Part shown: positions 34,091 through 43,233 of the stretch, in pieces
How positions within the stretch are numbered: the stretch's first letter is position 1
Layout: the number at the start of each line of letters is the position of its first letter
Assembly: GCA_031412335.1 (NCBI GenBank)
Contig: JANOCT010000043.1
Coordinates: forward strand, 51,013-115,012
Reading direction: 5' to 3'
DNA from: JBBQYA01 sp031412335
Lineage (GTDB): Bacteria > Bacteroidota > Bacteroidia > Sphingobacteriales > Sphingobacteriaceae
Length of the DNA: 64,000 bases
Notes under the pieces: generated by a model
Database searches by the model: none
Seen by the model: the letters and a program-made list of their open reading frames with translations, nothing else
What the model was told of the DNA's origin: nothing
Translations under genes and position numbers: made by a program

Positions 34091-35479
34091 ATGAAGAAAA
34101 TTAAACTCAAACATAAAAAGCTAATCGGTTTTTTACTTTTATTTATTACTTTCTCCTGCAAAGAAATTAAAAAAGATGTTGCATCCGAAACCAACAGAGA
34201 GGTAACGTTCAATCAAGATATTGCACCAATAATTCATCAAAATTGCACTCCATGCCATCGAAAAGGCGAGGCAGGGCCATTTGTACTAGAGACTTATAAA
34301 GATGTTGCAAAGCGATCTCGCATGATAAAAAAAGTAACTGAGGATAGATACATGCCACCTTGGCCGGCCGATCATACATACAGTAACTTTTGCGATGAAC
34401 GTGTATTGGAACAATCAGAAATAGAATTAATTGCCCAATGGGTAAAACAAGGAAAAAAAGAAGGAGACAAAAAATTAATGCCCCCAATTCCAGTATTTTC
34501 TGCTTATTCAAAGTTCGGCAAACCGGACATGGTATTGAGAATGCAAAAGCCGATTATAATAAAAGGAGATGGTGCTGAAAATTTTTATATAGTAAAAATT
34601 CCTTTTACAATGAAAAAAGATACATTTGTGAAGTTTATCGAATTTGTACCCAATCAAAAAAATTTACTTCACCACATGAATGGATCTATAATCCAATATG
34701 AAAAACAAGCATCTTCCCGGATGTACAAAGAGCCATTCATATTAAATAGTGAAATAGAAAACGATAAATTTCTTTACCAAAAATTAGGTGTACTTTATGA
34801 TGACGGAAGTTATCCTCTTCTTACTCCTTCTGTTTCCAATTATTTGCCAGGTGTATTTGCTTCCAGATATCCCGATGGAATTGGAGGGTTCAAGCTTCGT
34901 AAAAATGGAGTAATGATTCTTAGAGATTTGCATCTCGGCCCATCTGCAAAAAATGTAACGGAAAATTCGTATTTCAATTTTTATTTTGACAATAAACCAC
35001 CAGTACGCCGAACAGTAGAAATCCAAATGGGAACGTATGGTGTTTCAGAAATAATTCCGAAACTAAGTATACCAGCAAATACGGTTAAATCGTTTACATC
35101 GGAATTAGGTGTACCAGTAGATATTTCGATTTTAACCATTAATCCACACATGCACCGAATTGGTAAAACATTCAAGGCTTTTGCTACTACACCCGAAGGA
35201 ATTATTATTCCTTTGATTAAAATAAACGACTGGGATTTCAGATGGCAATATTTTTACACCTTTCGTAAAATGTTAAAAATACCTAAAGGCTCTATAATTC
35301 GGGTAGAAGCCAGTTTTGACAATACGTTAAACAACGAAGATAATCCATTTGATCCACCTCAATTAATAGAAGAAAAAGAAGGAAGCATGCGATCTACCGA
35401 TGAAATGTTACAATTTATAATTACCTACATGCCCTATAAAACTGGCGATGAAAACATCAGCCTGGAAAATAAAAAATGA
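34091..35479 (+). CDS. Lipoprotein with cytochrome c motif and PHM-like copper monooxygenase fold
   Basis: From ATG 34091 the protein is 462 residues with a lipobox (LLFITFSCKE). The N-terminal part has a single haem c site, NCTPCHRKGEAGPF (CxxCH), with MPPWPAD as the likely distal-ligand loop. The C-terminal part carries patterns of copper type II ascorbate-dependent monooxygenases: HHMNGSIIQY, NPHMHRIGKTFKAFA and WDFRWQYFYTFRKMLKIPKGSIIRVEASFDN. An electron-transfer/hydroxylation or ligand-binding role in the envelope is inferred. It follows the redoxin lipoprotein and overlaps the epimerase gene by four bases, so the three form an operon. In planctomycetes, similar redoxin, haem and monooxygenase domains occur fused in one chain. 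Confidence 0.8.
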   Translation: MKKIKLKHKKLIGFLLLFITFSCKEIKKDVASETNREVTFNQDIAPIIHQNCTPCHRKGEAGPFVLETYKDVAKRSRMIKKVTEDRYMPPWPADHTYSNFCDERVLEQSEIELIAQWVKQGKKEGDKKLMPPIPVFSAYSKFGKPDMVLRMQKPIIIKGDGAENFYIVKIPFTMKKDTFVKFIEFVPNQKNLLHHMNGSIIQYEKQASSRMYKEPFILNSEIENDKFLYQKLGVLYDDGSYPLLTPSVSNYLPGVFASRYPDGIGGFKLRKNGVMILRDLHLGPSAKNVTENSYFNFYFDNKPPVRRTVEIQMGTYGVSEIIPKLSIPANTVKSFTSELGVPVDISILTINPHMHRIGKTFKAFATTPEGIIIPLIKINDWDFRWQYFYTFRKMLKIPKGSIIRVEASFDNTLNNEDNPFDPPQLIEEKEGSMRSTDEMLQFIITYMPYKTGDENISLENKK

Positions 35480-36342
35480 AATATCAACTACATTCTAAAA
35501 ATCTCTCTATTGAGATTCAAAGTCACGGTGCAGAATTGTCAAGCGTTAAATCAATCGATGGGATTGAATATATATGGCAAGCCGACCCTGCCGTTTGGGG
35601 CCGACATGCTCCTATTCTTTTTCCAATAGTTGGAAAACTTAAAGACAGCAAGTATAAATACGATCAAAAAGTTTATGAATTATCTCAGCATGGTTTTGCA
35701 AGAGATAGCAAATTTACGTTAATCGGAAAAACGAGTAATTCGTTGGTATTCTTATTACGATGGAGTAATGAAAGTTTGAAAATGTATCCGTTCAAATTTG
35801 AATTAATGATCTTTTATACCTTATCAGATAAAACTTTATCTATAAAATATGAAGTTCTGAATTCTGATACGAAGGAAATGCTTTTTTCAATTGGTGCTCA
35901 TCCAGCATTTAAAATGCCTTTATTTAAAGATGAGCGTTATGATAATTACTACTTAGAGTTTGACAAAGAGGAAGAAATAAACCAATGGGAGTTAAATGCT
36001 GGTTTACTATCAGGTAAACAAAAAACTATTACACTTGAGGATCAAAAATTACACTTAAGCCACAGCTTATTTGCTTCAGATGCCATTGTGCTTAAAAATA
36101 TAAAATCTAACGAAATAACTATTCGAAATCAAAACCACCAACATGGTATTCGGTTTCAATTTCAAAATTTTCCATATTTCGGAATTTGGAGTAAAAACAA
36201 TGCTGATTTTGTATGTCTGGAACCTTGGAATGGAATCACCGACTCACAAAATGCAACAGGTGAAATGACTGAAAAAGAAGGTATTTTAAAACTTGCTCCA
36301 CACGAATCGTTTACTTGTAGCTATGCCATAGAGTTTTTCTAA
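35476..36342 (+). CDS. Aldose 1-epimerase family protein
   Basis: The 288-residue protein has the galactose-mutarotase beta-sandwich pattern of the short LacX/YeaD-like branch: IEQSHGAELSSVKS-type opening IEIQSHGAELSSVKSIDG, then YIWQADPAVWGRHAPILFPIVGKL, AHPAF with the conserved histidine, and the catalytic-type glutamate in CLEPWNGITD. Family members interconvert alpha and beta anomers of sugars or sugar phosphates; the exact substrate is not known. It has no signal peptide, so it is cytoplasmic. It overlaps the preceding monooxygenase-like gene by four bases (ATGA) although the functional link is not obvious. Confidence 0.9.
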   Translation: MKYQLHSKNLSIEIQSHGAELSSVKSIDGIEYIWQADPAVWGRHAPILFPIVGKLKDSKYKYDQKVYELSQHGFARDSKFTLIGKTSNSLVFLLRWSNESLKMYPFKFELMIFYTLSDKTLSIKYEVLNSDTKEMLFSIGAHPAFKMPLFKDERYDNYYLEFDKEEEINQWELNAGLLSGKQKTITLEDQKLHLSHSLFASDAIVLKNIKSNEITIRNQNHQHGIRFQFQNFPYFGIWSKNNADFVCLEPWNGITDSQNATGEMTEKEGILKLAPHESFTCSYAIEFF

Positions 36343-36475
36343 AAATATTTTACATGATTTTCTATTCTTTCTGTAAGAAATAACCAACCTACAAATCGGA
36401 CTTTGATATAATTTTAAAGTTTTATGAAATTTCCTAGAGTTTCCATAAAATAAAAACAATGAAATTAAAAAATCA

Positions 36476-36506
36476 TTTGACTATTAGCCGATAAAAATTA
36501 ACTTTG
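36476..36506 (+). promoter_or_regulatory. Complete Bacteroidota housekeeping promoter for atpDC
   Basis: TTTG (36476-36479), exactly 19 bases, then TAACTTTG (36499-36506). This is the best match to the Bacteroidota TTTG-N19-TAnnTTTG consensus in the window. Transcription should start near 36511, giving a leader of about 60 bases. Confidence 0.85.
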
Positions 36507-36572
36507 CACCATTAACAAAAATGCCTTAATGATTATAAAAAAGGTGATTAACCTCTAATTTCAAACATTTTT

Positions 36573-38075
36573 ATGCCAAACATTGGAAAAATAGCTCAGA
36601 TAATTGGTCCGGTAGTGGATGTAAGCTTTACAGATGCTAACGCAAAATTGCCAAATATTCTGGATGCACTGGTTGTAACAAAAGAAAATGGTCAAAAAAT
36701 TATTCTTGAATGCCAACAGCATTTGGGAGAAGACCGTGTTCGAACAATTGCAATGGACTCAACCGACGGACTAGTTCGAGGTATGGATGTTGTAGATTCT
36801 GGAAATCCAATAAAAATGCCAATTGGCGATAAAATTAAAGGAAGATTATTCAATGTAGTTGGTGAAGCAATTGATGGAATTAACGAAGTTGATAATGCTG
36901 GTGGCTATTCAATTCATCGAAAAGCCCCTCGATTCGAAGATCTTTCCACAGAGAATGAGGTTTTATTTACTGGAATTAAGGTTATCGATTTATTAGAGCC
37001 TTATGCTAAAGGTGGTAAAATTGGTCTTTTTGGTGGAGCAGGTGTTGGAAAAACAGTTCTAATTATGGAACTGGTAAACAACATTGCTAAAGCATATGAA
37101 GGTTTATCGGTTTTTGCAGGTGTTGGAGAAAGAACCCGTGAAGGAAATGATTTATTGAGAGAATTTTTAGAATCTGGTGTTATTAATTATGGCGAAGAAT
37201 TTAATCATTCAATGGAGCAAGGTGGATGGGATTTATCTAAAGTTGATTTAGAAAAATTAAAAGAATCTAAAGCAACATTGGTTTTCGGTCAAATGAATGA
37301 GCCTCCAGGAGCAAGAGCTCGTGTTGCACTTTCTGGTTTGACGGTTGCAGAATATTTCCGTGATGGTGATGAGCAAAGTGGTGGACGAGATATTTTATTT
37401 TTTATTGATAATATTTTCCGTTTCACACAAGCAGGTTCTGAAGTATCGGCGCTTTTAGGTCGTATGCCATCAGCTGTAGGCTACCAACCAACATTGGCAA
37501 CCGAAATGGGATTGATGCAAGAACGAATTACTTCTACAAAAAGAGGTTCAATTACTTCTGTACAAGCAGTTTATGTGCCAGCAGATGATTTAACCGATCC
37601 GGCTCCAGCAACTACATTTGCCCATTTGGATGCTACTACAGTACTTTCGCGTAAAATTGCGGAATTAGGAATTTACCCTGCGGTTGATCCATTGGATTCA
37701 ACCTCTAGAATTTTGAATGAAGCAGTTTTAGGAGCAGAACATTATAGAACTGCACAAAGAGTGAAAGAAATACTACAGCGATACAAAGAATTGCAAGATA
37801 TTATTGCCATTCTTGGAATGGATGAGCTATCTGAAGAAGATAAATTGGTTGTTGGTCGTGCCCGAAGAGTTCAACGTTTTCTTTCTCAGCCGTTTTTTGT
37901 TGCTGAGCAGTTTACTGGATTAAAAGGCGTTTTGGTCGACATTAAAGATACTATCAAGGGTTTTAATATGATTATGGATGGTGCAGTTGATGAATATCCA
38001 GAAGCAGCTTTTAACTTGGTTGGTACCATTGAAGATGCGATCGAAAAAGGTAAAAAGTTAATGGCAGAAGCATAA
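36573..38075 (+). CDS. atpD: F-type ATP synthase beta subunit
   Basis: The 500-residue protein has Walker A GGAGVGKT at 154-161, GERTREGNDL, the catalytic-site Walker B region ILFFIDNIFRFTQAGSEVSALLGRMPSAVGYQPTLATEMG and the DELSEE motif near the C-terminus. It is the catalytic subunit of F1. Only atpC follows; the other F1 and Fo genes are not in the window, a split arrangement known in several Bacteroidota. It has a textbook promoter and shares a terminator with atpC. Confidence 0.99.
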   Translation: MPNIGKIAQIIGPVVDVSFTDANAKLPNILDALVVTKENGQKIILECQQHLGEDRVRTIAMDSTDGLVRGMDVVDSGNPIKMPIGDKIKGRLFNVVGEAIDGINEVDNAGGYSIHRKAPRFEDLSTENEVLFTGIKVIDLLEPYAKGGKIGLFGGAGVGKTVLIMELVNNIAKAYEGLSVFAGVGERTREGNDLLREFLESGVINYGEEFNHSMEQGGWDLSKVDLEKLKESKATLVFGQMNEPPGARARVALSGLTVAEYFRDGDEQSGGRDILFFIDNIFRFTQAGSEVSALLGRMPSAVGYQPTLATEMGLMQERITSTKRGSITSVQAVYVPADDLTDPAPATTFAHLDATTVLSRKIAELGIYPAVDPLDSTSRILNEAVLGAEHYRTAQRVKEILQRYKELQDIIAILGMDELSEEDKLVVGRARRVQRFLSQPFFVAEQFTGLKGVLVDIKDTIKGFNMIMDGAVDEYPEAAFNLVGTIEDAIEKGKKLMAEA

Positions 38076-38151
38076 ATTAAAAACTGTTTTTATTTTAATA
38101 AAATAAAAGTTTTGAACTATACTTATTGAATTTACACTTAATAAAACACAA

Positions 38152-38397
38152 ATGATTCTCGACATATTAACCCCTGATAAAAAAATATATTCAGGAGAAA
38201 TAATTTCAGTTCAGGTGCCAGGCACATCCGGATCTTTTGAGATTTTGAAAAATCACGTAGCTATTATTTCAACATTAGAAAAAGGTAAGGTGAAAGTAAA
38301 ATCTAAAACTGGAACAGAAGTTTTTTTAATTGAAGGTGGAGTAATTGAAGTGGTAAAAAATAAAGTAACACTTTTGGCCGAAGGTATAAGCAACTAA
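38152..38397 (+). CDS. atpC: F-type ATP synthase epsilon subunit, short form
   Basis: The 81-residue protein matches the N-terminal beta-sandwich domain of epsilon (LDILTPDKKIYSGEIISVQVPGTSGSFEILKNHVAIISTLEKGKV). The C-terminal helical domain that inhibits ATP hydrolysis in many bacteria is absent, which is usual in this phylum. It couples F1 rotation to the c ring with gamma. The gene lies 76 bases after atpD. Confidence 0.96.
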   Translation: MILDILTPDKKIYSGEIISVQVPGTSGSFEILKNHVAIISTLEKGKVKVKSKTGTEVFLIEGGVIEVVKNKVTLLAEGISN

Positions 38398-38418
38398 AAT
38401 TTAAAATGTTTTAGCCAT

Positions 38419-38455
38419 AAAAAAGCCCATTTGAGTAAATCAAATGGGCTTTTTT
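38419..38455. terminator. Bidirectional terminator between atpC and a convergent T9SS cargo gene
   Basis: AAAAAAGCCCATTTGA and TCAAATGGGCTTTTTT form a 16-bp perfect stem with a 5-base loop. The A and T runs let it act on both strands. Confidence 0.93.
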
Positions 38456-38471
38456 GGCTTATATATGTTCT

Positions 38472-39422
38472 TTATTGTTTTAATATAATGAAATTCCCTT
38501 TAGCTAAGTTGTTGCCAGTTTGTAATTGGTAATAATAAATACCGTTAGTTTTATCGCTTGTATTAATTGATATTTCTTGCATACCAGCATTACCTTCTAC
38601 AAGTTTCTTTTCAACCAATTGACCTAATTTATTGTAAATAAATAACTCTACTTCAGAAGACTTTTTTAAGTTATAACTAATCTTTAACATATCTCCACTT
38701 ACAGGATTAGGAAAAATAGAAGAAGAAGTTATTATATCGTTAAAAGAGTTAATACCAGTAGTAGGTACTGAACCAAAAAATGCAAAATTATCTACAAACA
38801 TGGTAACTCCCAAAGGAGCAGAAAACAAAGTTGAAGTGTCTAATAAATTATTAAATCCTTTGGTTGTACTTACAGCTATAATTGCAGTGTCCGGAGAATC
38901 GTTAGCAGTATAAATAATAGGAATAGAAAATGAAGTATATAACGAAGCTGGACCAAACAATTTTATTCCTCCTCCTACGGGCAAAGACTGGCCAATAGTT
39001 GCATTATACTTAGTCAGAATTACTGTAATTAAACCAGAATCTGGAGCATTTGTAAAAGAATATTTATACGAGCCACGCAATTCTGCAGAGCGATTGGAAT
39101 AAGCAAAACCTGGTTTAAATGTTTGAGCAGTTATATTTACCGAACCAGTAAACATTGCTCCTGGAACGCCAACTGTATCTCCCGCATTTTGAGGATATGA
39201 TTCAAGTTTAGCAGCAAAACTTCCAGAAAATTTATCATTGCTTTTAAAAACATTAGGTCTAGGACTACCTGCAGTTAAGATAAAGGCAAAATTTGTGCTT
39301 ACATATCCTTCTGGTTCTTGATAGATAAAGTAATTAGTCCATTGCTCAAAACCAGGGTTGATTTGGGCAAAAGAATTGAAAAAACAAACAATAACACTCA
39401 TCAATAGAAGGATTTTTTTCAT
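38472..39422 (-). CDS. Secreted protein with T9SS type A sorting domain
   Basis: From the ATG at 39422 the protein is 316 residues with signal peptide MKKILLLMSVIVCFFNSFAQ; a longer in-frame start would only add a membrane-like prefix. The last about 80 residues are a T9SS type A sorting domain: SSIFPNPVSGDMLKISYNL, SSEVELFIYNKLGQLV and TNGIYYYQLQTGNNLAKGNFIIL. The middle is beta-rich with no catalytic motif, resembling a carbohydrate-binding jelly roll or a PCMD-like fold, which I cannot confirm. It is expected to be exported across the outer membrane and attached to or released from the cell surface. Confidence 0.88.
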   Translation of the reverse strand: MKKILLLMSVIVCFFNSFAQINPGFEQWTNYFIYQEPEGYVSTNFAFILTAGSPRPNVFKSNDKFSGSFAAKLESYPQNAGDTVGVPGAMFTGSVNITAQTFKPGFAYSNRSAELRGSYKYSFTNAPDSGLITVILTKYNATIGQSLPVGGGIKLFGPASLYTSFSIPIIYTANDSPDTAIIAVSTTKGFNNLLDTSTLFSAPLGVTMFVDNFAFFGSVPTTGINSFNDIITSSSIFPNPVSGDMLKISYNLKKSSEVELFIYNKLGQLVEKKLVEGNAGMQEISINTSDKTNGIYYYQLQTGNNLAKGNFIILKQ

Positions 39423-39452
39423 TAGTTTATATATTAAAAGTCTAAAGATAAA

Positions 39453-39482
39453 AAAAGGGAACATGTTTCCATATTCCCTTTT
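39453..39482 (-). terminator. Rho-independent terminator of the sigma/beta-barrel operon
   Basis: On the minus strand AAAAGGGAA and TTCCCTTTT form a 9-bp stem with a 12-base loop and a following T run, 29 bases after the stop at 39512. Confidence 0.8.
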
Positions 39483-39511
39483 TATTATAAAATCGTAAAC
39501 TAAAACACTTG

Positions 39512-40501
39512 TTAGAAGCCTCCGAAAGAAATTCCAAATGAAACTGGAGTTAATTTAGTCGGATCGCTGTCTTGAAATAAATCGTTTAACGCATATTTTC
39601 CATAGAACGAGAAATTCTGATAAGCAATTCTGGCTACAGCTCCATATCTAAATGCTTGCAAATTATAATCGTCTCGTTGCTTTTGTTTTCCATTTTTTTC
39701 ACTTTTCTGCTTTGATTTTCCACCAAGCAAGTATCCAAATTCCATTCCGGCTGCAATTCTAAAACCTTCTTTACCCTTTTTGGTCGAGTTTGCTTGAAAT
39801 TGCAACATCAATGGAACTTCTAGATAAGTTGCGGTCAATTTATTTTTCGAAAGATTTACATTCTGGTCAATGGTATACGAAAAAACGCTGGTGTCCTTTT
39901 TTGGTGTAATGTCTTTTTCAAATCGATAGTTGTACCATGATATACCTAAACCTGGAATGAAATTTACTCTTTTATTAATTATATTAATTTTTTTATGATA
40001 AATTAACGCAACATGTGATGATTTGCCAGGTCGCAATTCCAGATCATTGTTTTTTAAATCGAAACTGCCATTATCTAAATATGAGGTAAATCCTAAGTCT
40101 AGTCCAAAATAACTTTTCTCATACTTATCACTTTTCTTTCCGATAGAAATTGAGTTTTTGCCATCCGATGTTGTATCCTCGTCGGTATAAATTTTATCGA
40201 CTTTAGAATCTCCAATTACTACAATCCGCGTTTTGCCTATTTTAATTTCAGTTGTATCATTCTTTCGAATAATAGTTGTATCATCTGAATTCGTGGTATC
40301 TGCTTTCCAGTCGGTATAAGTATCGTCAATTTTAATAATTTTTTCAGAACCAGCTTTCTTTATGTTAATGACTGGTGTTTGAAATGTTTTGATCATTTTA
40401 ACTTCTGAATTCTTTTTATCACTTGATTTGAATTTAACCGTTTGAGCATAACTTTGCATGCTAGTCAAACCTAAAATGATTATGATTACAATTTTTCGCA
40501 T
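39512..40501 (-). CDS. Outer-membrane beta-barrel protein of a sigma operon
   Basis: From ATG 40501 the protein is 329 residues with signal peptide MRKIVIIIILGLTSMQSYAQ; ATG 40534 would add 11 residues. A charged, threonine- and aspartate-rich linker (about 25-120) precedes a C-terminal barrel with alternating strands and a final FGISFGGF. The layout resembles PorT-like barrel proteins encoded beside Bacteroidota ECF sigma genes. It follows the sigma (41396) and anti-sigma-like (40570) genes on the same strand. Its role as target or sensor of that system is inference. Confidence 0.78.
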   Translation of the reverse strand: MRKIVIIIILGLTSMQSYAQTVKFKSSDKKNSEVKMIKTFQTPVINIKKAGSEKIIKIDDTYTDWKADTTNSDDTTIIRKNDTTEIKIGKTRIVVIGDSKVDKIYTDEDTTSDGKNSISIGKKSDKYEKSYFGLDLGFTSYLDNGSFDLKNNDLELRPGKSSHVALIYHKKINIINKRVNFIPGLGISWYNYRFEKDITPKKDTSVFSYTIDQNVNLSKNKLTATYLEVPLMLQFQANSTKKGKEGFRIAAGMEFGYLLGGKSKQKSEKNGKQKQRDDYNLQAFRYGAVARIAYQNFSFYGKYALNDLFQDSDPTKLTPVSFGISFGGF

Positions 40502-40569
40502 TACTTTTTCCGTTTTAATTAATAGTGGTTTCATAATTTATATCCTTTTTTTTTAATTTATTTTATTAT

Positions 40570-41415
40570 TTAGTTTCTTGATTTTTTTACTTTGAATAGT
40601 CCTAAATCTAATTGGTAGGAATATCCTTCATTTTGCCCGGCATTTTTATTTATGCTAAAGAATTTTTCTTCCCGTTTGTCTAATTTGCCAGCCACATAGT
40701 TTGCTGCATCTGCAAAATTTAATATGCTTGTTTTAGTGCCTTCATTATCTTTGTTTAAGTAAGATTTACTATTTGCATTTTGCTTTGCTATCGCAATATT
40801 TTTAGGTAATTCAACTGGATTTAATTCATTTTTATCAGGAACTGTATCAATTTGGTTTTGTACTATTTGGACATTTTCCTGATTACTTTTATCTACATTT
40901 ATAATTATCTCTGGAACTTCTTTGTCTAAAATCGGTACATATTTTTCGGCAATTAGAGGTACATCATTTACATTAATCTCTTTTACGTTATTCTCTTTTT
41001 TATCACTTTTACCTTTGTTTCTAGCTAATTTATTATCAGCAATAGTTGAATTATTTTTTAAAGATTTCTCTATATCATTATTTAAATCATTTAATTCAAC
41101 TTTTTTTACTTCCTTACCATTAGCTATCGAATCATTTGATATGATAGTTCCCTTTTTATTCTTGTCAATAGATTCTTTTTTGGCGGCTAATTCAGTTTTT
41201 AATTTTTGGTTTCCAATAAAATAATAACCTGCAAATAGCATTAGCAAAATAGAAGCTGCTGCTGCATATCTGAAAAAGTAAACTGTTCTTTTTGCACGTC
41301 GATTAGTAGTTATTTTCTCTTCAATAGCCACCCACGAATTATTCATTGGCTCTATCTCAAAATCTTGAAACGAATTTTTAAATAGTTCGTCTACTTTATT
41401 TGGTTGATCTTTCAT
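40570..41415 (-). CDS. Single-span membrane protein, probable anti-sigma factor
   Basis: The 281-residue protein has a cytoplasmic N-terminus (VDELFKNSFQDFEIEPMNNSWVAIEEKI) of a type common in Bacteroidota anti-sigma-like proteins. One membrane segment lies at about 49-67 (YAAAASILLMLFAGYYFIG). A long polar, Lys/Asn-rich external region follows and ends in YQLDLGLFKVKKSRN. It overlaps the ECF sigma gene by 20 bases. Sequestration of that sigma factor is inferred from position and topology; no zinc motif is present. Confidence 0.75.
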   Translation of the reverse strand: MKDQPNKVDELFKNSFQDFEIEPMNNSWVAIEEKITTNRRAKRTVYFFRYAAAASILLMLFAGYYFIGNQKLKTELAAKKESIDKNKKGTIISNDSIANGKEVKKVELNDLNNDIEKSLKNNSTIADNKLARNKGKSDKKENNVKEINVNDVPLIAEKYVPILDKEVPEIIINVDKSNQENVQIVQNQIDTVPDKNELNPVELPKNIAIAKQNANSKSYLNKDNEGTKTSILNFADAANYVAGKLDKREEKFFSINKNAGQNEGYSYQLDLGLFKVKKSRN

Positions 41416-41965
41416 TTGATATTCCCTCCATTTGTAATACTTGTTCTTTTAAAATTCCTCTAGCTCTTGCTAGTTGTGATTTAGATGTTCCTTCACTTAT
41501 TGCCAATTCTTTTGCAATTTCTTTATGCGAATACCCTTCAATTGCATACATGTTAAAAACAATTCGGTAACCTGGCGATAATTTCTGAATTAGATTTAAT
41601 AATTCCTGAGTATTCAATCGGCTATCTGCCATTTCCCATCCTTTTACATTATCTTCAAATTCGTCGCTAGCAACTACAGGCAACATTCTTAGTTTCTTTC
41701 TATAAAATCCAATTGAGGTGGTAACCATAATTCTTTTTAACCATCCTTCAAAAGAACCTTCACCTCTAAAATCTTGAATTTTCTCAAACATTCTAACAAA
41801 AGCAACCTGCATCATATCTTCTGCTTCCGATCTGTCAGTTGCGTATCTGGCGCAAATTCCTAACATCTTACCGGCAAACATGCTGTATAACATTTCCTGC
41901 GAACGATTTTTACCAGCTTTGCAGCCTTGTATAATTTCTTCAAGTATGTTTTTGTTAGATGTCAT
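41396..41965 (-). CDS. ECF-subfamily RNA polymerase sigma factor
   Basis: From ATG 41965 (MTSNKNILEEI) the protein is 189 residues; an upstream ATG would add a cysteine-containing prefix of 16 residues that is not typical. Region 2 is visible as RYATDRSEAEDMMQVAFVRMFEKIQDFRGEGSFEGWLKRIM and region 4 as YRIVFNMYAIEGYSHKEIAKELAISEGTSKSQLARAR. It heads a three-gene unit with a membrane protein and a beta-barrel, a standard envelope-signalling arrangement. This is the second ECF unit in the window. Confidence 0.92.
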   Translation of the reverse strand: MTSNKNILEEIIQGCKAGKNRSQEMLYSMFAGKMLGICARYATDRSEAEDMMQVAFVRMFEKIQDFRGEGSFEGWLKRIMVTTSIGFYRKKLRMLPVVASDEFEDNVKGWEMADSRLNTQELLNLIQKLSPGYRIVFNMYAIEGYSHKEIAKELAISEGTSKSQLARARGILKEQVLQMEGISNERSTK

Positions 41966-42102
41966 TTGAGCGTTTCTATTTACAAGAAGCCTGGCAACAC
42001 AAAATGGTTGCATGGCATTGAAAAAAAAAATTATTCAGCAATTGTGTTAATAAACCTAATTTAACAAGGAAATGGAAAATTTAAAAAAGGAAAAATTCCA
42101 AT

Positions 42103-43233
42103 CTAACGGATTTTACGAATGAAAAAATCTTCATTGAAAATTAGAAAAAGGCTATTGGAAAACTGGAACTGATCTTTTGTTTTAAAATCAATATAGGGTT
42201 CGAAACGGGAACTTAAAACAAGATTTTTACTTAAATTAATATTTCCTATTAATCGAAAAATAATCAATTCTCTATTTTTTTGAGAATATCCAACATTATT
42301 AAACTGTTCTGAAACCGATTCATAAACTGGTGCACCTACAATACTTTCGAATCCAGATCCTTTAAAATAGGTAGTGTGAAAATCAAAATAATTTGTTCTG
42401 ATCATCCCATTAAAGGAATATCCATACCCGGATTCAAAAATCTGATAGTTGGCTGGAGAAAATAATTTTTGATTTAAAAAATATCCTGATAATTGAACTT
42501 GCTTCACAAATCCTTTTGTAGTGAACGTAAACTCAGAACCAACTGCTGTGTTTAACCTCGTTTGAATTGGAGCAGATAAGGTATCAATCTGCCCACCTTT
42601 ATGAAATGCAATTGCCTGTACAGGAAACTCCAATCTAATATTATTGAATTGAAAAGGTTTTATCCGACCTGAAAGCCCACCTGTAATTTCTTCCTGTTCG
42701 CTAGCTGGTTTATAAATCATCTTTTCCCAATTTACCCATAAATCAGAGTAAAAATATTTTTTGTTTACAATTAACTGAGTTCCGTATTCAAGCGGATCGA
42801 ATATTTTTCGATCCTGATCATACAATACTTCCAAATAATTATGATCTGTTGTTCCTTGCAAAACTCCATTAATTAACTTCAGACTTTTCTTTTCGTAAAT
42901 TATTGAAAAAACAGGTAGAACTTCATTAATTCCATCAAACCCGAAATCTTTTCGAATTAATATTCCAGCATTTATGGCAACATTTTCATTTGAATAAAAA
43001 GTAAGAGAAGGAATATTTTGTGTACCAAACCAAGTTAAACCATCAGCAAATTTGTTGAAGTATTCATAATTACGCTGATAATTATAACTATAAATGGATA
43101 ATTCAAGCGTTCGACTTTTTGCAGAATCTGGAGTGATTTTATCGGAAAATGCAGAATTATCAATTTGCGCAAAAGACTTTAAACCAAAAAAAGAAAATAA
43201 AATAAAAATGATACTAGCGTACTTTTTTTTCAT
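42103..43233 (-). CDS. Probable outer-membrane beta-barrel protein, family unknown
   Basis: The 376-residue protein has a signal peptide (KKYASIIFILFSFFGLKSFAQ) followed by alternating polar/aromatic strands, for example RTLELSIYSYNYQRNYEYF and LIVNKKYFYSDLWVNWEKM. It ends in LFLIFNEDFFIRKIR. This pattern suits a beta-barrel of the outer membrane. I do not recognise a family or transported substrate. It overlaps the HemJ-like gene by four bases (ATGA), so it is made from the same transcript as the SDR and HemJ genes. Confidence 0.7.
   Translation of the reverse strand: MKKKYASIIFILFSFFGLKSFAQIDNSAFSDKITPDSAKSRTLELSIYSYNYQRNYEYFNKFADGLTWFGTQNIPSLTFYSNENVAINAGILIRKDFGFDGINEVLPVFSIIYEKKSLKLINGVLQGTTDHNYLEVLYDQDRKIFDPLEYGTQLIVNKKYFYSDLWVNWEKMIYKPASEQEEITGGLSGRIKPFQFNNIRLEFPVQAIAFHKGGQIDTLSAPIQTRLNTAVGSEFTFTTKGFVKQVQLSGYFLNQKLFSPANYQIFESGYGYSFNGMIRTNYFDFHTTYFKGSGFESIVGAPVYESVSEQFNNVGYSQKNRELIIFRLIGNINLSKNLVLSSRFEPYIDFKTKDQFQFSNSLFLIFNEDFFIRKIR

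Noticed and set aside
40922..41224. 100-codon plus-strand frame opposite the anti-sigma-like gene
   Set aside because: Its Phe/Ser/Leu-rich text is the complement of a Lys/Asn-rich linker; a shadow.
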